A DNA stretch of 64,000 nt from Trebouxia sp. TZW2008 (lineage: Eukaryota > Chlorophyta > Trebouxiophyceae > Trebouxiales > Trebouxiaceae). Where the stretch lies: NCBI GenBank assembly GCA_002118135.1, contig BDIU01000251.1, positions 1-64,000 on the forward strand, in the 5' to 3' direction. Shown one piece after another: positions 10,901 to 20,919 of this stretch. The number at the start of each line of letters is the position of its first letter. Position 1 is the stretch's first letter. A program made the translations under genes and the position numbers. Below the pieces are notes generated by a model. The model saw only the letters and a list, made by a program, of their open reading frames with translations, made no database searches and had not been told where the DNA came from.

Positions 10901-13900
10901 TTAAATCACACTGAACAAACCACTCTTTGATGTACTGGAATCACAGACAAGATGAGATCAGCTCCAGAACACTCAAGTCTCAGGCATTCAAGGGCTCTAT
11001 AAGTGTTGCTATATGATGATCAAATCAAGTCCTCAAGTGCTCAACACACCTGTAGCACAGCATAGCCTCTGTTGGTGAACCACTGTGTGTCAGGTCTGAA
11101 GCCCCACGCGTCCCTGGCCCAAGGGCCCCCATGTACATTCAGGATGAGGGGCAGGCCCTTTGCAGGCGCCCCTACTGGCACAGACAGGTAGGCTGGCAAT
11201 TCAAGCCCGTCTCTTGCTTTGATGACCTCACACCGCATGTTGGATAGCTGGTACTTGGACAGCGCTGGTTGCGTGACAAAGAGAAAATCAGCTTTCTTGG
11301 TGTCCCTGCAAGTAGCAAGGCTGGGTTACAAAGCAGTTCCTGGTGTCATTGCAGGCAGCAAGGTAGGAACATCAGCACCAGCTGACATTGGATCTGAGCA
11401 TGCATCTGGCTTTGATGACCTCACATTGCATGTTGGACAGCTTGTACTTGGACAGCGCTGGTTGCATCACGATTGAGACATCAGATTTCTTGGTATTCCT
11501 GCAAGCAGCAAGGCATGAAACCAAGTGCAATGTGCCGCGGATCTGAGCTTGCAGGAATTGACCAAGCCCCAAAGGGACTTTGAAACACTGACTTCTGTTA
11601 TGGAGTCAGGTGGGGAGCAGAATTTTGGGTGATTTCGCATTGTGCATGGGTAGGCTTGGGATCATGTGTAACTGCACTGAACAATGTCTTAGACTGCCTG
11701 CAGCAAATCTTACATCAAGGCGTGCAGGACGTTGGGCACTAGACTGCCCAAGGTCATGTTGTTTGGTCAGGTCAAATCATCCAGGTTGGCCTAGGAAAAC
11801 CTGGAATAGCGTTGTTTTGTCTGACTGTCAAAAGTTGAAAAGTTGAATATCAGAGCTCCTTACAAAGACGCTCAGAACAAGCCTGCCTGGCAAGACAGGA
11901 CTTGGGCCATGCACACTCAGCACATGTGCTGCAAAGTGTAATGATTGCTGTTGTTACAAAGAACAAGCAGCACTGCAGCTATGTGCTTTGGCCAAGATGC
12001 ACAGCACAGCACAGCACAGCATCTATAGACATGATTTGCGGAAGGGCAGATTGTAACATAGCTCAGTGCCATCCACACCAGCGTACCTGTTGTAGATATA
12101 GCTTGCTGAAGGGCCGTTGTCTTTTGAGAAGGTGACAATCCAGGTGCGCTGGTCTTTGGTCTCGCTGACCACACTGAACTCTGCATCTTCAACTTTCTCT
12201 AGCTGCTTGAAGTCCTCAGCAACTACAGGGTCTAGAATGTTCCACTCACGCCTCAGGTAGTTGAAGCTGACTGCTTCCACTTCCCTGAAACACAGACTCT
12301 GATAGTCACCAGCGCACGGTGCATATGCATCCTCTGCCCAAAACAGTCTAGCTTCTTTGCATATTAACCTTCTCTAATTGCTTGAAGTCCTCAGCAACTG
12401 CAGGGTCTAGAATGTTCCACTCACGCCTCAGGTAGTTGAAGCTGACTGCTTCCACTTCCCTGAAACACAGACTCTGATAGTCAGAACCAGCGAACGGTGC
12501 ATATGCATCCTCTACCCAAAACGGTCTAGCTTCTTTGCATATTAACCTTCTCTAACTGCTTGATGTCCTCAGCAACTGCAGGGTCCAGGATGTGCCACTT
12601 GTGCCACAAATAGATGTCATTGACTGCCTCCACTTCCCTGAAGTACAGAGTCTAGATATTCCACATATTGAAACTGGCTGCCTCAACTTCCCGGAAACAC
12701 AGATTGTGACAGTCAGAATCAGGAAATTGTGCATCTGCAATTTTCTCAAGATGCTTATTATTGTCTGCAACTGCAGGGTCCAGGAGGTTCCGCCAATGTT
12801 CACTCACGCCGCAGATAGTTGAAGCTGACTGCCTCCACTTCCCTGAACCACAGCTTTGCCTTCTTGGCAGTTCTAAAAATTACAGGCCGGAGGTTTAGCT
12901 CACTGCACTTCCCTCAGACACACATTTGACCTTTACAAGAAACAGGAGTAGGCGCAGACCCTGTGTCTGATACAAACTGCTGCCAAACGAGTTTGCCGTA
13001 GATGCATGGGCTGCTCACAGCAATGAATTTACATGCATACAAACAAAAAGTTGCATGCCAGTCAGGTTCAAAGATCTTGCTAGGTATGTATAGTCACCAA
13101 GCAATATATGAAATAGGCTTGGCAGTTGGGCATGCAAGCAGAACACGTGGCATGCCATCTGACTTTGCAAGCTAGCATGCAAGCAAAGCGTGTGGCATGC
13201 ATGTGCTGACCTGGTCTCTTCATTGAGCATGACTCTGCCAATGTCTGTCTTGTCGCTGTAGGCAATCACTTTCTGCTCCTCAGCTGTCACAGCATCCACC
13301 TGCATCAACACTGACGTCAGCAGTCGAACATCAGTCTCCGTATCATGATGCTCATTTGTGCCCTGTGACGTAACTCGCAAGCGAATGTATGCCTCAGCTG
13401 GTGAGTTGAGTGGATCTGAGGGTGTCTGCAGTTGAGATTGCAGTGAAGCTGTCTGTGCTGTCTGCTGCGCTGCCGCTGTCGGTCACGAGCGATAATGCAC
13501 AGGCAGTAATCCAGGTGATGTTATGAGTGTCTACCTGAAAAAGACACCAGAAACATGGCCTTGAGTATCATCGTGCTCCAGACAAGCCTGCCTGGCAAAA
13601 CAGGACTTGTGCCACACACACCTAGCAGTGTATGCTAGAAAGTGTAATGATGATGATGAGCATTGTTACTGTTATGCTGACACCTTTGCTGCAGAAGAGC
13701 TCTGAACAAGGGAAAGGTGATACCTGAAGCAGGCGTGTTGTGTCATAGCCTAGTGATGACTGGATGTACACAGATTTGCCATCCTTGGTGAACGCCACTG
13801 GACTTCCAGTCTCGTCTTGAGGCCAACTGATCACTTCCTTCCAATCACTGCAGTTCATCACACCCATGCGTTACGACTGCTTTAGCACAACACAGACTTG

Positions 13901-16854
13901 CCATCCTGAGTGAATGCCACACGGCTTTCAGTCTCATCCTGCGGCCGAGGGATCACTTCCTTTCAATCAATGCATTTGGCCACACCCATGCATGGTTACT
14001 TATCTAGCACAAAATGCATTTCCCATCCTTGGTGAATTCCACTGGAGTTCCAATCTTGTCTTGAGGCCAAGCAATCACTTCCTTTCACTTACTACAATTC
14101 ACCAGACCCATGGATCACGATCGATCTAGCACAAAACAGCCTTGCCATCATTGGTGAGTGACCTCAGGACTTCCGGGAAGTGATGACTTCCTTCCAATCA
14201 GAGGAATTGGGCCACACCCATGCACAGCACGCATCTAGCACCGCCATCTCTCTTGACTATCTTCAATGGCATGGCAAGGTGCTAATTGTGTTGACAGCGC
14301 AGTTGTGACCTCAAGTGCACAAAGCAAATGCACAAGGCACTGGAAAAGCAGGCAAGAACGCATTGTTTGTTCTGTTATTAGCTTTGAGATCACGCATGCA
14401 GTCTTATTGACAGTTGACTTCATGAACCTGATGAAGGTATCTTGATCAAGACTGACCCTTCTGTTGTTTCTCTGGTTCTGAATGTGGTTGACCCATCCTG
14501 AGAGCTCATAGCTATGGCTCCCCTGATCTTGAAATCGGCATCTGTCAACCAGCCCAGCACATCTCCCGGGTTCTCAGTGTCCAGATCCAAAGCTCCTGTT
14601 TCCAAGTTGATGCGATACATGTCAAACACTTGAGGATTCCGTTTGTTCAGCCCCACCAAGATCTGCAGTACGTACAGTTCAGGTGGGCGCAGGTCCAAAC
14701 TGGTTGAAGGCAATTGATTGCTCCAGTGTGGGCCTGGCTGGGCCTGCTGAGCCTGTCTAGCATGCGTTTTGAATGAAAGAAATGAATTCATACCTGCAGT
14801 GGCATGCTTGCTGGGTCCATATAACAAAGAGGCAAGCAGACATTTGCGCCTAGATGGGCCTGTTTGCAGTGCAGCCAATGCAGTACAGCAATGCAGTAGG
14901 ACACTTGGGTTTGAGGACGCTGCAGAGAATGCACTCTGTCTTGCTTTTATATCTTGGGCAAAGGGTTGGCCACAGCCATCAACCAATGCTGAACACATAT
15001 GGATAGAACCGCAGCACTTTGCTACAAAGTCAACAGCACCTGTGGCTGCTGCTGTCGCTTTGTCTTCCTTTGTTGTGTGTTCACGGCAGAGCGTACAGAC
15101 AGCAATGAAGCTTTGTCTACAGAGGAGATGACTCTCAGGTGTTGTTGCATGCAGACTCAGGCAGGCCTGATCAACATGCAGTAAACTCTTGTCATAAGGA
15201 TACTCAATCTAATGACAAATTTGTTGGTAAACAAAGCAGTCGTTACAAAGAGATTTTACTGGAACAAATTTCAATGCTCATGGCGCGGGCTTGTGGTTGC
15301 ATCTGCCTCCCAAAGATGACTAATACGAGCAGAACATGTGTGACAGGAGCGCAGCACAGTCAGCAACAACATCATGAGCGGGTTTTGCAAGTCATGCATC
15401 ACATTGAGCTAAGTCCTCACACCACAGTCATGGCATCTGAATGGCACCTGACCCCCTCAAAATCAGGGTCCCTTGCAGGCTGCCTGTCCAAAGACTGCAA
15501 GAACAGGCGGAAGTTCTCACCTCTCCAGGGAAGTGTTTGTCTGTGACCAGATTCTGTGCCCTGACCCCCTCAAATTCAGTGAGGTCCCTTGCAGGTCGCC
15601 CATCCAAAGGCTGCAGGAACAGGTGGAAATTCTCATCTCCACCCACATCTTGAAGGTACATGATGTACTGGGAGTCCTCGGTCCAGCTGAATTGCCTGCA
15701 TGAACATGGCCTGGTGACATGCATGAGCTTCAACAATGCAGATAGGCTTTTTGATTAGTCCTCTTGATGCTAAAAGCAATCAGGGCAGAAGAATCAGCGC
15801 CACCAGCATCCTGTAGGTATCTGCTGTACTGGGGGTCCTCTGTCTAGTTCAATTGCCTGCATCAAGATTGCTTGCTGACATTCATTAGATCCAAAGGCAG
15901 ACAGGCTATTTGAGCAATCCTCTTGGTGCTAAGAAGCAATGAGGCCAAAAGAGTCAGCGCCAACCTCATCCTGTAGGTACATGATGTAGTGGGAATCCTG
16001 TGTCCAGCTGAATTGCCTGCAAATTGCTCATTGCTTTTCGGCCTGTAGTGGTTCTATTGTGGATGTCATGGCTGCAGACGGCTCTGTCACCATTTCCAAT
16101 GATGCCATGAGGCCACCAGGACTTGCAGATTCATTGCTTCTGACATGCGCGACGCAAACACTGCAAGAGCAGGCATGTGGCCTGATGATTTTCCGTGTTC
16201 AACACCTTTCGGGGGCTGCCCTCATGCAAAGTTTGACTCAAAGTAGTAAGCTCATGCTTGCCCTTCAATTAGCTTGCCAAGCCCTCAAGACACTGGCTAT
16301 ATGACATGGGCATCTAGTCATGCTTGAGGTGGGGCGTATCAGCTCATGTCTTCCACCGTCTATGCATCTTCAGCAGCATACCTGATGCCTCGCAGCTCAT
16401 CCTTGGTTACCATCTTAGCTTGATCACTGTCAACTGACCTCACCCACACGTTCAGCACGTCTTTGTCTTCCGATGGGGCCAAGAAGGCGAGGCTTTTGCC
16501 ATTGGGAGAGACCTACGCATGACATGCAGCTGCAGAAAAATTGACTACCAGAAGCAAGATTTGGGCAAACATATCATAGCCCTACATCTGGGGATGTCTT
16601 CTCAGGATTGCCAAACAATATCCTCAAAGGGATCAGTTCTGGAAGCGATTCCTGTGAAGAAAGAGGGTCTGAGTGCGCAAAGGTCGAGCGCAGATGGGCT
16701 GCGAGAGCAGCAGATCAGCCAATTCATGGTGCACCCACCATGTATGAGTTCTGAGCAGCAGACGGAGTCGCGGAGCTGACGAGGCTCTCCTTGGGACTCG
16801 CACTGCAAGCGCAAGAAGTTCAACTGAGCCCTTACGGCGAGGAATCAAACGCAT
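7968..16854 (-). CDS. S9 family serine peptidase (acylaminoacyl-peptidase / prolyl oligopeptidase type)
   Basis: This family hydrolyses acylated or short peptides and has a beta-propeller followed by an alpha/beta hydrolase domain. Minus-strand exons: 16854-16836 (tentative), 16668-16586, 16512-16382, 15695-15521, 14662-14457, 13847-13724, 13299-13211, 12284-12087, 11305-11050, 10776-10611, 9434-9136, 8150-7968. All phases agree, giving about 642 residues, normal for the family. The catalytic triad is Ser481 in GGSYGG, Asp566 in GANDPRV and His598 in DEGHGF; the oxyanion region reads NVHGGPW. The propeller begins around [17 protein letters not shown] and [13 protein letters not shown]. Only exon 1 is uncertain: its GT donor after codon 6 joins in frame, but a longer transit-like reading is possible. 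Nearly every internal exon has decaying tandem copies in a flanking intron. The gene is divergent from the HicB-like gene. Confidence 0.93.
8750..9060 (-). repeat. Two decayed copies of the 3' half of S9 exon 11
   Basis: Downstream of the true exon edge at 9136 lie two copies, near 8955-9060 and 8775-8875, with a period of about 180 bp. They keep recognisable coding traces of the Asp-loop region ([27 protein letters not shown]) and the position of the GT donor, but have lost parts of the loop itself. They are exon fossils rather than usable exons. Confidence 0.85.
9500..10215 (-). repeat. Array of copies of the 5' half of S9 exon 11
   Basis: Upstream of the true acceptor at 9434 lie at least four copies of the exon start. 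Each has a CTGCAG-like or TGCAG acceptor followed by codons for [23 protein letters not shown] sequence and often [12 protein letters not shown]. One unit has an internal duplication of GGGCCCTACAATGTTGACAC near 9540-9590. The copies differ by substitutions and deletions. Confidence 0.88.
10475..10560 (-). repeat. Micro-repeats of the catalytic GGSYG codons
   Basis: Just beyond the exon 10 donor the minus strand reads GGSFG, GAYGG, WGSYEGG and FYGG in quick succession. These look like small, imperfect re-duplications of the nucleophile-elbow codons GGSYGG. Confidence 0.6.
11365..11505 (-). repeat. Partial copy of the start of S9 exon 9
   Basis: A copy of the exon start lies upstream of the true acceptor at 11305: acceptor, then NTKKSD...[12 protein letters not shown] and CEVIKAR, against DTKKAD...[12 protein letters not shown] in the functional exon. 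It breaks off soon after. Confidence 0.88.
12000..12025. repeat. Short GCACA microsatellite
   Basis: Four to five tandem GCACA units lie in the S9 intron between exons 8 and 9. Confidence 0.7.
12350..12850 (-). repeat. Tandem copies of the start of S9 exon 8
   Basis: Copies of the exon 8 start ([19 protein letters not shown] and following codons) begin at about 12459, 12637, 12691 and 12842, upstream of the true exon start at 12284. Spacing is mostly 175-205 bp. The nearest copy is almost identical over about 90 bp and the farther ones are increasingly altered, so the array may have grown stepwise. The TTTCAG acceptor is partly kept. Confidence 0.9.
13870..14215 (-). repeat. Three decayed copies of S9 exon 6
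   Basis: Copies encoding traces of [23 protein letters not shown] lie near 13967, 14089 and 14200, spaced about 110-120 bp, upstream of the true exon at 13847. Frames and acceptor positions are partly lost. Confidence 0.85.
14718..14775 (+). repeat. Dispersed repeat R2, copy A
   Basis: The core CTGGGCCTGCTGAGCCTG, followed by a CTAGCATGC-like block and a GAATGAA-rich end, recurs near 45246-45335 and 47812-47866, all in the same orientation. Confidence 0.6.
15430..15520 (-). repeat. Copy of the middle of S9 exon 4 abutting its own donor site
   Basis: Immediately after the exon 4 donor the minus strand still reads [17 protein letters not shown] and FEGVR, a copy of [17 protein letters not shown] and FEGVR within the exon, offset by about 117 bp. 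The functional donor GTGAGAAC corresponds to the exon's own GATGAGAAT. Confidence 0.85.
15795..16020 (-). repeat. Two copies of the start of S9 exon 4
   Basis: The stretches near 15810-15850 and 15965-16020 repeat the acceptor and the first codons of exon 4 ([20 protein letters not shown]), with a period of about 160 bp. Confidence 0.8.
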
Positions 16855-17100
16855 CACAAAGGGTCTGAGATAGCATGCATGCGCAGGACAAGGTCTCGAA
16901 CCTGCAACGGACTGATGGCCGCGCGACGCGCAGCGACTTGTGCAAGCGTCTCGACCAATTGATTGAGCTTGCTGTAAGTCGCTGACTGCGAAGAGCCTGC
17001 ACTCGGCACGCTGGGGCGTGCAAGCACACGTTCGTCAGCCTTTGCAGTTGACTCAACGCCATACGACTGGGTGCACCTACTCGCACGGCAGTCGCGCTGA
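16855..17100. promoter_or_regulatory. Candidate bidirectional promoter (S9 peptidase / HicB-like)
   Basis: This is 246 bp between divergent ATGs. No clear core promoter motif was recognised; the call rests on orientation. A long minus-strand frame crosses it, which weakens the call slightly. Confidence 0.35.
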
Positions 17101-17726
17101 ATGTCCGCAATCAAGCTCACAAGCAACGCATTGGTACTCGCCTTCCATGAAGGCCTACAGCGAAGACCACAGGCATGCGGGTCATGTGCATCATGTGGTG
17201 CAAACAGACAAAGCAAATTGGTGCGAGAAGGACACTTACACAGAGTGCATCTTGTTCTCGCCGCAAATGCCCATACCTTGCACCTGATGTCTTGCTCATA
17301 CGATGGCCCCTTTGCTGCCTGAATAGTCAGAGAGATCGTCGCTGCCGACCAGGTGGACATTCCAGGTAGAAGTGAGAAAGAGCACCAAGGGGAACTTCTG
17401 CTGCTGTGTACCCGAGGCTTGCTGCGCGACAAGTGCTGACAGCGTGGAAGCTTTGCTCGCAAACGTCAAAGAACTTCTGGAAGACTACTTTGAAGACCTA
17501 CAGGAAGACAAACTTCCTTTTCCCAGACCAGTACTAAAGCTCCCCATAAAGGACGAAGGCTTTGTCTGCATACAGGATGTAGAGGTTCTTCTCCCGTAAG
17601 TATCCCTACCCATTTGCAATTGTCTGAAAAGCTCAAGTTACTATGATTGCCTGCCTGCCTTGACTGACACTTTGTTATGCATATCGCAGAGCCGAATCAA
17701 GTACAGCAGCCAAAAACTTAAAGTAA
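17101..17726 (+). CDS. Small HicB-like (UPF0150) protein with N-terminal extension
   Basis: HicB-like domains are compact RNase-H-like folds best known as bacterial HicA antitoxins; eukaryotic nuclear copies are uncommon and of unknown role. Model: exon 1 17101-17220 (ATG), exon 2 17366-17595, exon 3 17690-17726 (TAA). The joints are in phase and give 128 residues. The core reads VEVRKSTKGNFCCCVPEAC, then DSVEALLANVKELLEDYFED and LQEDKLPFPRPV. This matches the family pattern of two strands, a helix with the ALANAKE-like motif, and the following PIPEP-like turn. There is no C-terminal DNA-binding helix, as in stand-alone UPF0150 proteins. The first 40 residues are S/A/R-rich and could target an organelle. 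I found no HicA partner nearby. Exon 1 is inferred from phase only. Confidence 0.72.
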
Positions 17727-17865
17727 GCAGTTTCGTCCACAGAGATGGTGAAGCGTCTCAAGAAGGCCTGCAGCAAGATGTTGGAACCAAGGCATGTAGT
17801 GGCCGCCAAGGAAGCATAGCTTGCACAGCAGGGTGCAGAGTTTTGCAGGACAAGCAAAGGGTAGG

Positions 17866-17914
17866 TTACAATGATCATGATCATCAATGACGGTCGCAGT
17901 GATCATGATCATGA
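17866..17914. repeat. Paired GATCATGATC palindromes
   Basis: Two self-complementary blocks with the core ATGATCATGATCAT are separated by about 20 bp. They may be a simple-sequence accident or a protein-binding site. Confidence 0.5.
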
Positions 17915-18079
17915 GTCACACGTTTCATCAAAAGACCTGCCGTGCAGTCTGAGGACATGGCTTGCATGGTTGGTGGCTCTGCAGTGCTGACAACAGCGAT
18001 GCAAGGGCCTGCCGTGATGTTGTACTACATCCTTCCAAATTTGCTGTCTCACACTGTATATTGCGTAATTGCAAGGGTA

Positions 18080-18161
18080 GAACGACTGCTGTGCCTTCAC
18101 TTTGGATGACACCTGTCCAGCAGTCAGGTATCATTCAAAGTGAAGGCACTGCAGTCGTTTC
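18080..18161. ncRNA. Candidate hairpin RNA (small-RNA precursor-like foldback)
   Basis: The arms 18080-18115 and 18125-18161 are complementary along about 36 positions with about four non-Watson-Crick positions, closing on a loop of about nine bases. The 5' arm contains GTGCCTTCACTTT and the 3' arm AAAGTGAAGGCAC. The length and near-perfect pairing resemble a miRNA or siRNA precursor; a foldback transposon remnant is the alternative. It lies outside any exon. Expression cannot be judged, and either strand could fold. Confidence 0.5.
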
Positions 18162-18724
18162 CTTGAACACAGGAAACTTTTATTTACACTGTCCCATACA
18201 GCGCTTTGGATGCCTGCATGGCATTTCATTCAGAAGGAAGCCCTGTAGAAAATCAGTAAGCAGTCAAGATTGCATGCATGTTGAGCTCAACACGGAAATG
18301 GCCGTACTTGCTTGCCTGTTGCAACTGCTCGAGCAAGCAGCTAATTTCCAACTTCTTGTACTAGTACTACCGGTGGTGGAAGATACCAACTTTTATAAAA
18401 TCCACCAATGCAACAGGAACTCTGACTGCAACAGTGTCAGGCTTAGAGCATTTACAACACGTCGACCTGACTCAACGGTCTAGCCAGTTTGCGCCAGTCC
18501 AGCAAGTCCCTACCCTCCCTGCAGACCATCACGGTGTCCTTGTTCATTAGTCCATTAGTCAGGAACAATTGATCAACCTCGAAACAAGCCACTCAGTCAA
18601 GCGATTGCGACTTGGAACATCCAAAGAGACGGCGTAAAGAATACTCTGCTAGCCGCAGAGCTAAGTCTGTGGGACTGTGCAGCCTGTACGCAAGCTTGCA
18701 GATCTTGCATGAGCTAGGCCAGGC

Positions 18725-20628
18725 ATGCAACTTTGCCAACACCAGCGTGTTACGCTACCTGGGTTTTGCAACGCGTCCAAGCCCCTAGACAGCCGGTCGC
18801 ACATTGCTAGACCGAGGTCACACTGTGTGCCACAGCGGCCTCCGGGGTTGAGACGTCAGGTTCCCAGGCTTCAGATCAAAGCAGAATCCTCCTCCGAACA
18901 GTCAAATCCAGTACCTTCCAAGTCAGAAAACGCCAGCCCACCAGATCGAAGAGGTCTGCTAGCTGGAGCAGCTGTTGTGCTTGGCGTCGGTGGATTTCTT
19001 GCAACAAGATCGGGACAAGGGGCTCCCTCATTTGCTTCACTTGAGAAGAACTCTATTGACCTTGACACAGCACTGGCCAATGGCAAGCCAACCATCATTG
19101 AGTTCTATGCTGCATGGTAAAGGCTTCAACAAGCTGTCAAATGGCTGCATGCTCTAGCAAAGCTGCTTCAAAACGAAATAACCATGCAGGTGTGGAATTT
19201 GCCGAGAATTGCTACCAGTGTCTGCTGAGGTAGGGCTTCATTTTTCTCTCTGCTTTCTGTGGCACAGAGGCCAGAGGATGTTCTGCAGCTTGACATGTCC
19301 ACAGCTTTTGATTGCAGACAGTGCAAGTTGTGCAGGTGCAATCTAGCTTCAAAGGAAAGGTCAACTTTGTAGCGCTAAACATTGACAACACCAAGTGGAC
19401 AGGGGAGGTCTCTCAGTACCGAGTGCGGGGCGTGCCACACTTTGCGTTCCTGGACAAGCATGGCAAGCAGCAAGCAGCAGCTGTTGGTAGAGTGCCTCAG
19501 CAGGTGATTGGCTAGTCTGATACAGTACTTGCGTCGGACACACATCTCGCCATCCTAAGCTTGCATTTTGTCTCAGTATCGGGTCACTGTCAGGTGATCC
19601 GCATGCAAAGTCAGAAGCACGCCCAAGCTGTGTATGTGCAGATGCTTTGTGTCGCAGATCGGCCTCAATGTATGTGACACGCGTCAACTGCAATCTGGTG
19701 GCAATACATGGCAACGATAAAATTCTTGGCTGTCGTGGCCTATGCATAGTGCTGGCTGTATGATTGACCGAGTGGTCATGGACTATACTGGGCTTGACTT
19801 CTGGTCTAACAAATCACATGTACTGTGCTTTTCATCCATACATTCCTGTCATGTAAAAGGCATGCTAGACAGGCTCAACAAGCCCAGAAAGGTACCTACT
19901 GGAGCCATATCTGCCTCCAGCCGTTTTGATCCTGTGCTAAGCTGGAATCATACTCTTGATTGGCTTCATGAGTGCCCTTACCAGTGCTCAGTGGCAGGCT
20001 ATCCTTGCATTGATTACAGGTTCTTGAGGACAATGCAAGGGCGCTTGCAGCAGGGTCTCAGGTGCCATATGCTCGCACTGCTGGCACAGTTTCTACTCCA
20101 GACAATGCATCCGGAACAGCGCTTAGACAGGTCATGCCTCGTGACCATGCGTGATAGAAGTAGCTACTTCTCTAGTGTGGATGGAGCAGGGCTTGCCCAA
20201 ATGAACTTATGCTGCTTCTGACCAGTTTTGGGGGTCCTACACATCTGCAGTCATGACCACAGACCATGCATTTACAGAGTGAATTGAGCTTGTTGACAGT
20301 GGCTACGAATTCAGCAGTAAACATAAGAACAACTGAAAATACACATTTGGTACGGACACTGTGCAGTGCTACTGCTGTGATCAAGAGTCTTGCCTGTGCT
20401 GGTTCTTTTGTGAGCAGGCAAGCTATCCTGATGGGCTTTGTGTGTTGTACCATCTTGCTTGACTGTCAACGAGGTTGTTACCTTTAATAGCAGGTGTTTG
20501 ATGCTGGTCAAGCACTGGCCTCCTTGCTCGCTGTGCTTGCAATCATGGCAATATCAAGAGGATGTCGTCCTTCAGTTCAGAAGATTAACATGCTGTTGGC
20601 GGCAACTCCGGGACACACATCAGCCTAA
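18725..20628 (+). CDS. HCF164: HCF164-like thylakoid membrane thioredoxin
   Basis: HCF164 is a membrane-anchored thioredoxin-like protein facing the thylakoid lumen; it passes reductant from CcdA and is needed for cytochrome b6f assembly. Five exons (18725-19116, 19190-19229, 19318-19503, 20020-20130, 20494-20628) join in phase to 287 residues. The sequence has a chloroplast transit peptide, a hydrophobic anchor at about residues 79-97 after RR, the redox motif WCGIC at about 131-135, and family blocks KVNFVALNIDNTKW and GVPHFAFLDK, with NARALAAGSQVPYAR near the C terminus. Land-plant HCF164 has CEVC; here the middle residues are GI. The last exon encodes a second hydrophobic stretch (ALASLLAVLAIMAIS), unusual for the family; its acceptor phase is right, but it is the least certain exon. 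Confidence 0.92.
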
Positions 20629-20919
20629 GGCCCTGTTGCTTCATGATCGTCGTTCTGCAACATGTTCAAAGGAAGCAGAGCACCAGTTGATGCTGAATTT
20701 GCAAACGAGGTCTTGCAGAAGGCATGACAAGAGAAGGGCATGCCTTTCAGGTGGCAAAGTGCAAATGCGGCGCATTGCTGCAGAATTTATCCAACTGTAG
20801 TTTGCTAGGTTGCAAGCAGACCACCAGCTTTGCTGCCTCGAATCTTTTCAACCCATGAGTCTCATATGTTTTCCAGCATCGTTCATTGGACAAGCTTTGC
20901 TCCAATAATATAGGGCTTG
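20629..20919. other. Tail-to-tail 3' region of HCF164 and the membrane protein
   Basis: These 291 bp separate two convergent stop codons. No repeat or clear polyadenylation signal was seen. Confidence 0.4.

Larger units (their letters stand above)
17727..18724. other. Intergenic region HicB-like to HCF164
   Basis: It contains two palindromic ATGATCATGATCAT-type blocks near 17868-17913 and the hairpin at 18080-18161. No protein-coding exon was recognised. Confidence 0.45.

Noticed and set aside
16854..17462. Minus-strand 202-residue open frame as an N-terminal exon of the S9 peptidase
   Set aside because: It overlaps the HicB-like exons on the other strand, which match a family, and it ends without joining the S9 frame. 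A short first exon joins in phase instead.
17727..17890. Continuation of the HicB-like gene through an exon near 17745 (possible HicA-like partner)
   Set aside because: The reading after the possible acceptor has no HicA motif, and the TAA at 17724 fits the usual end of HicB-like proteins.
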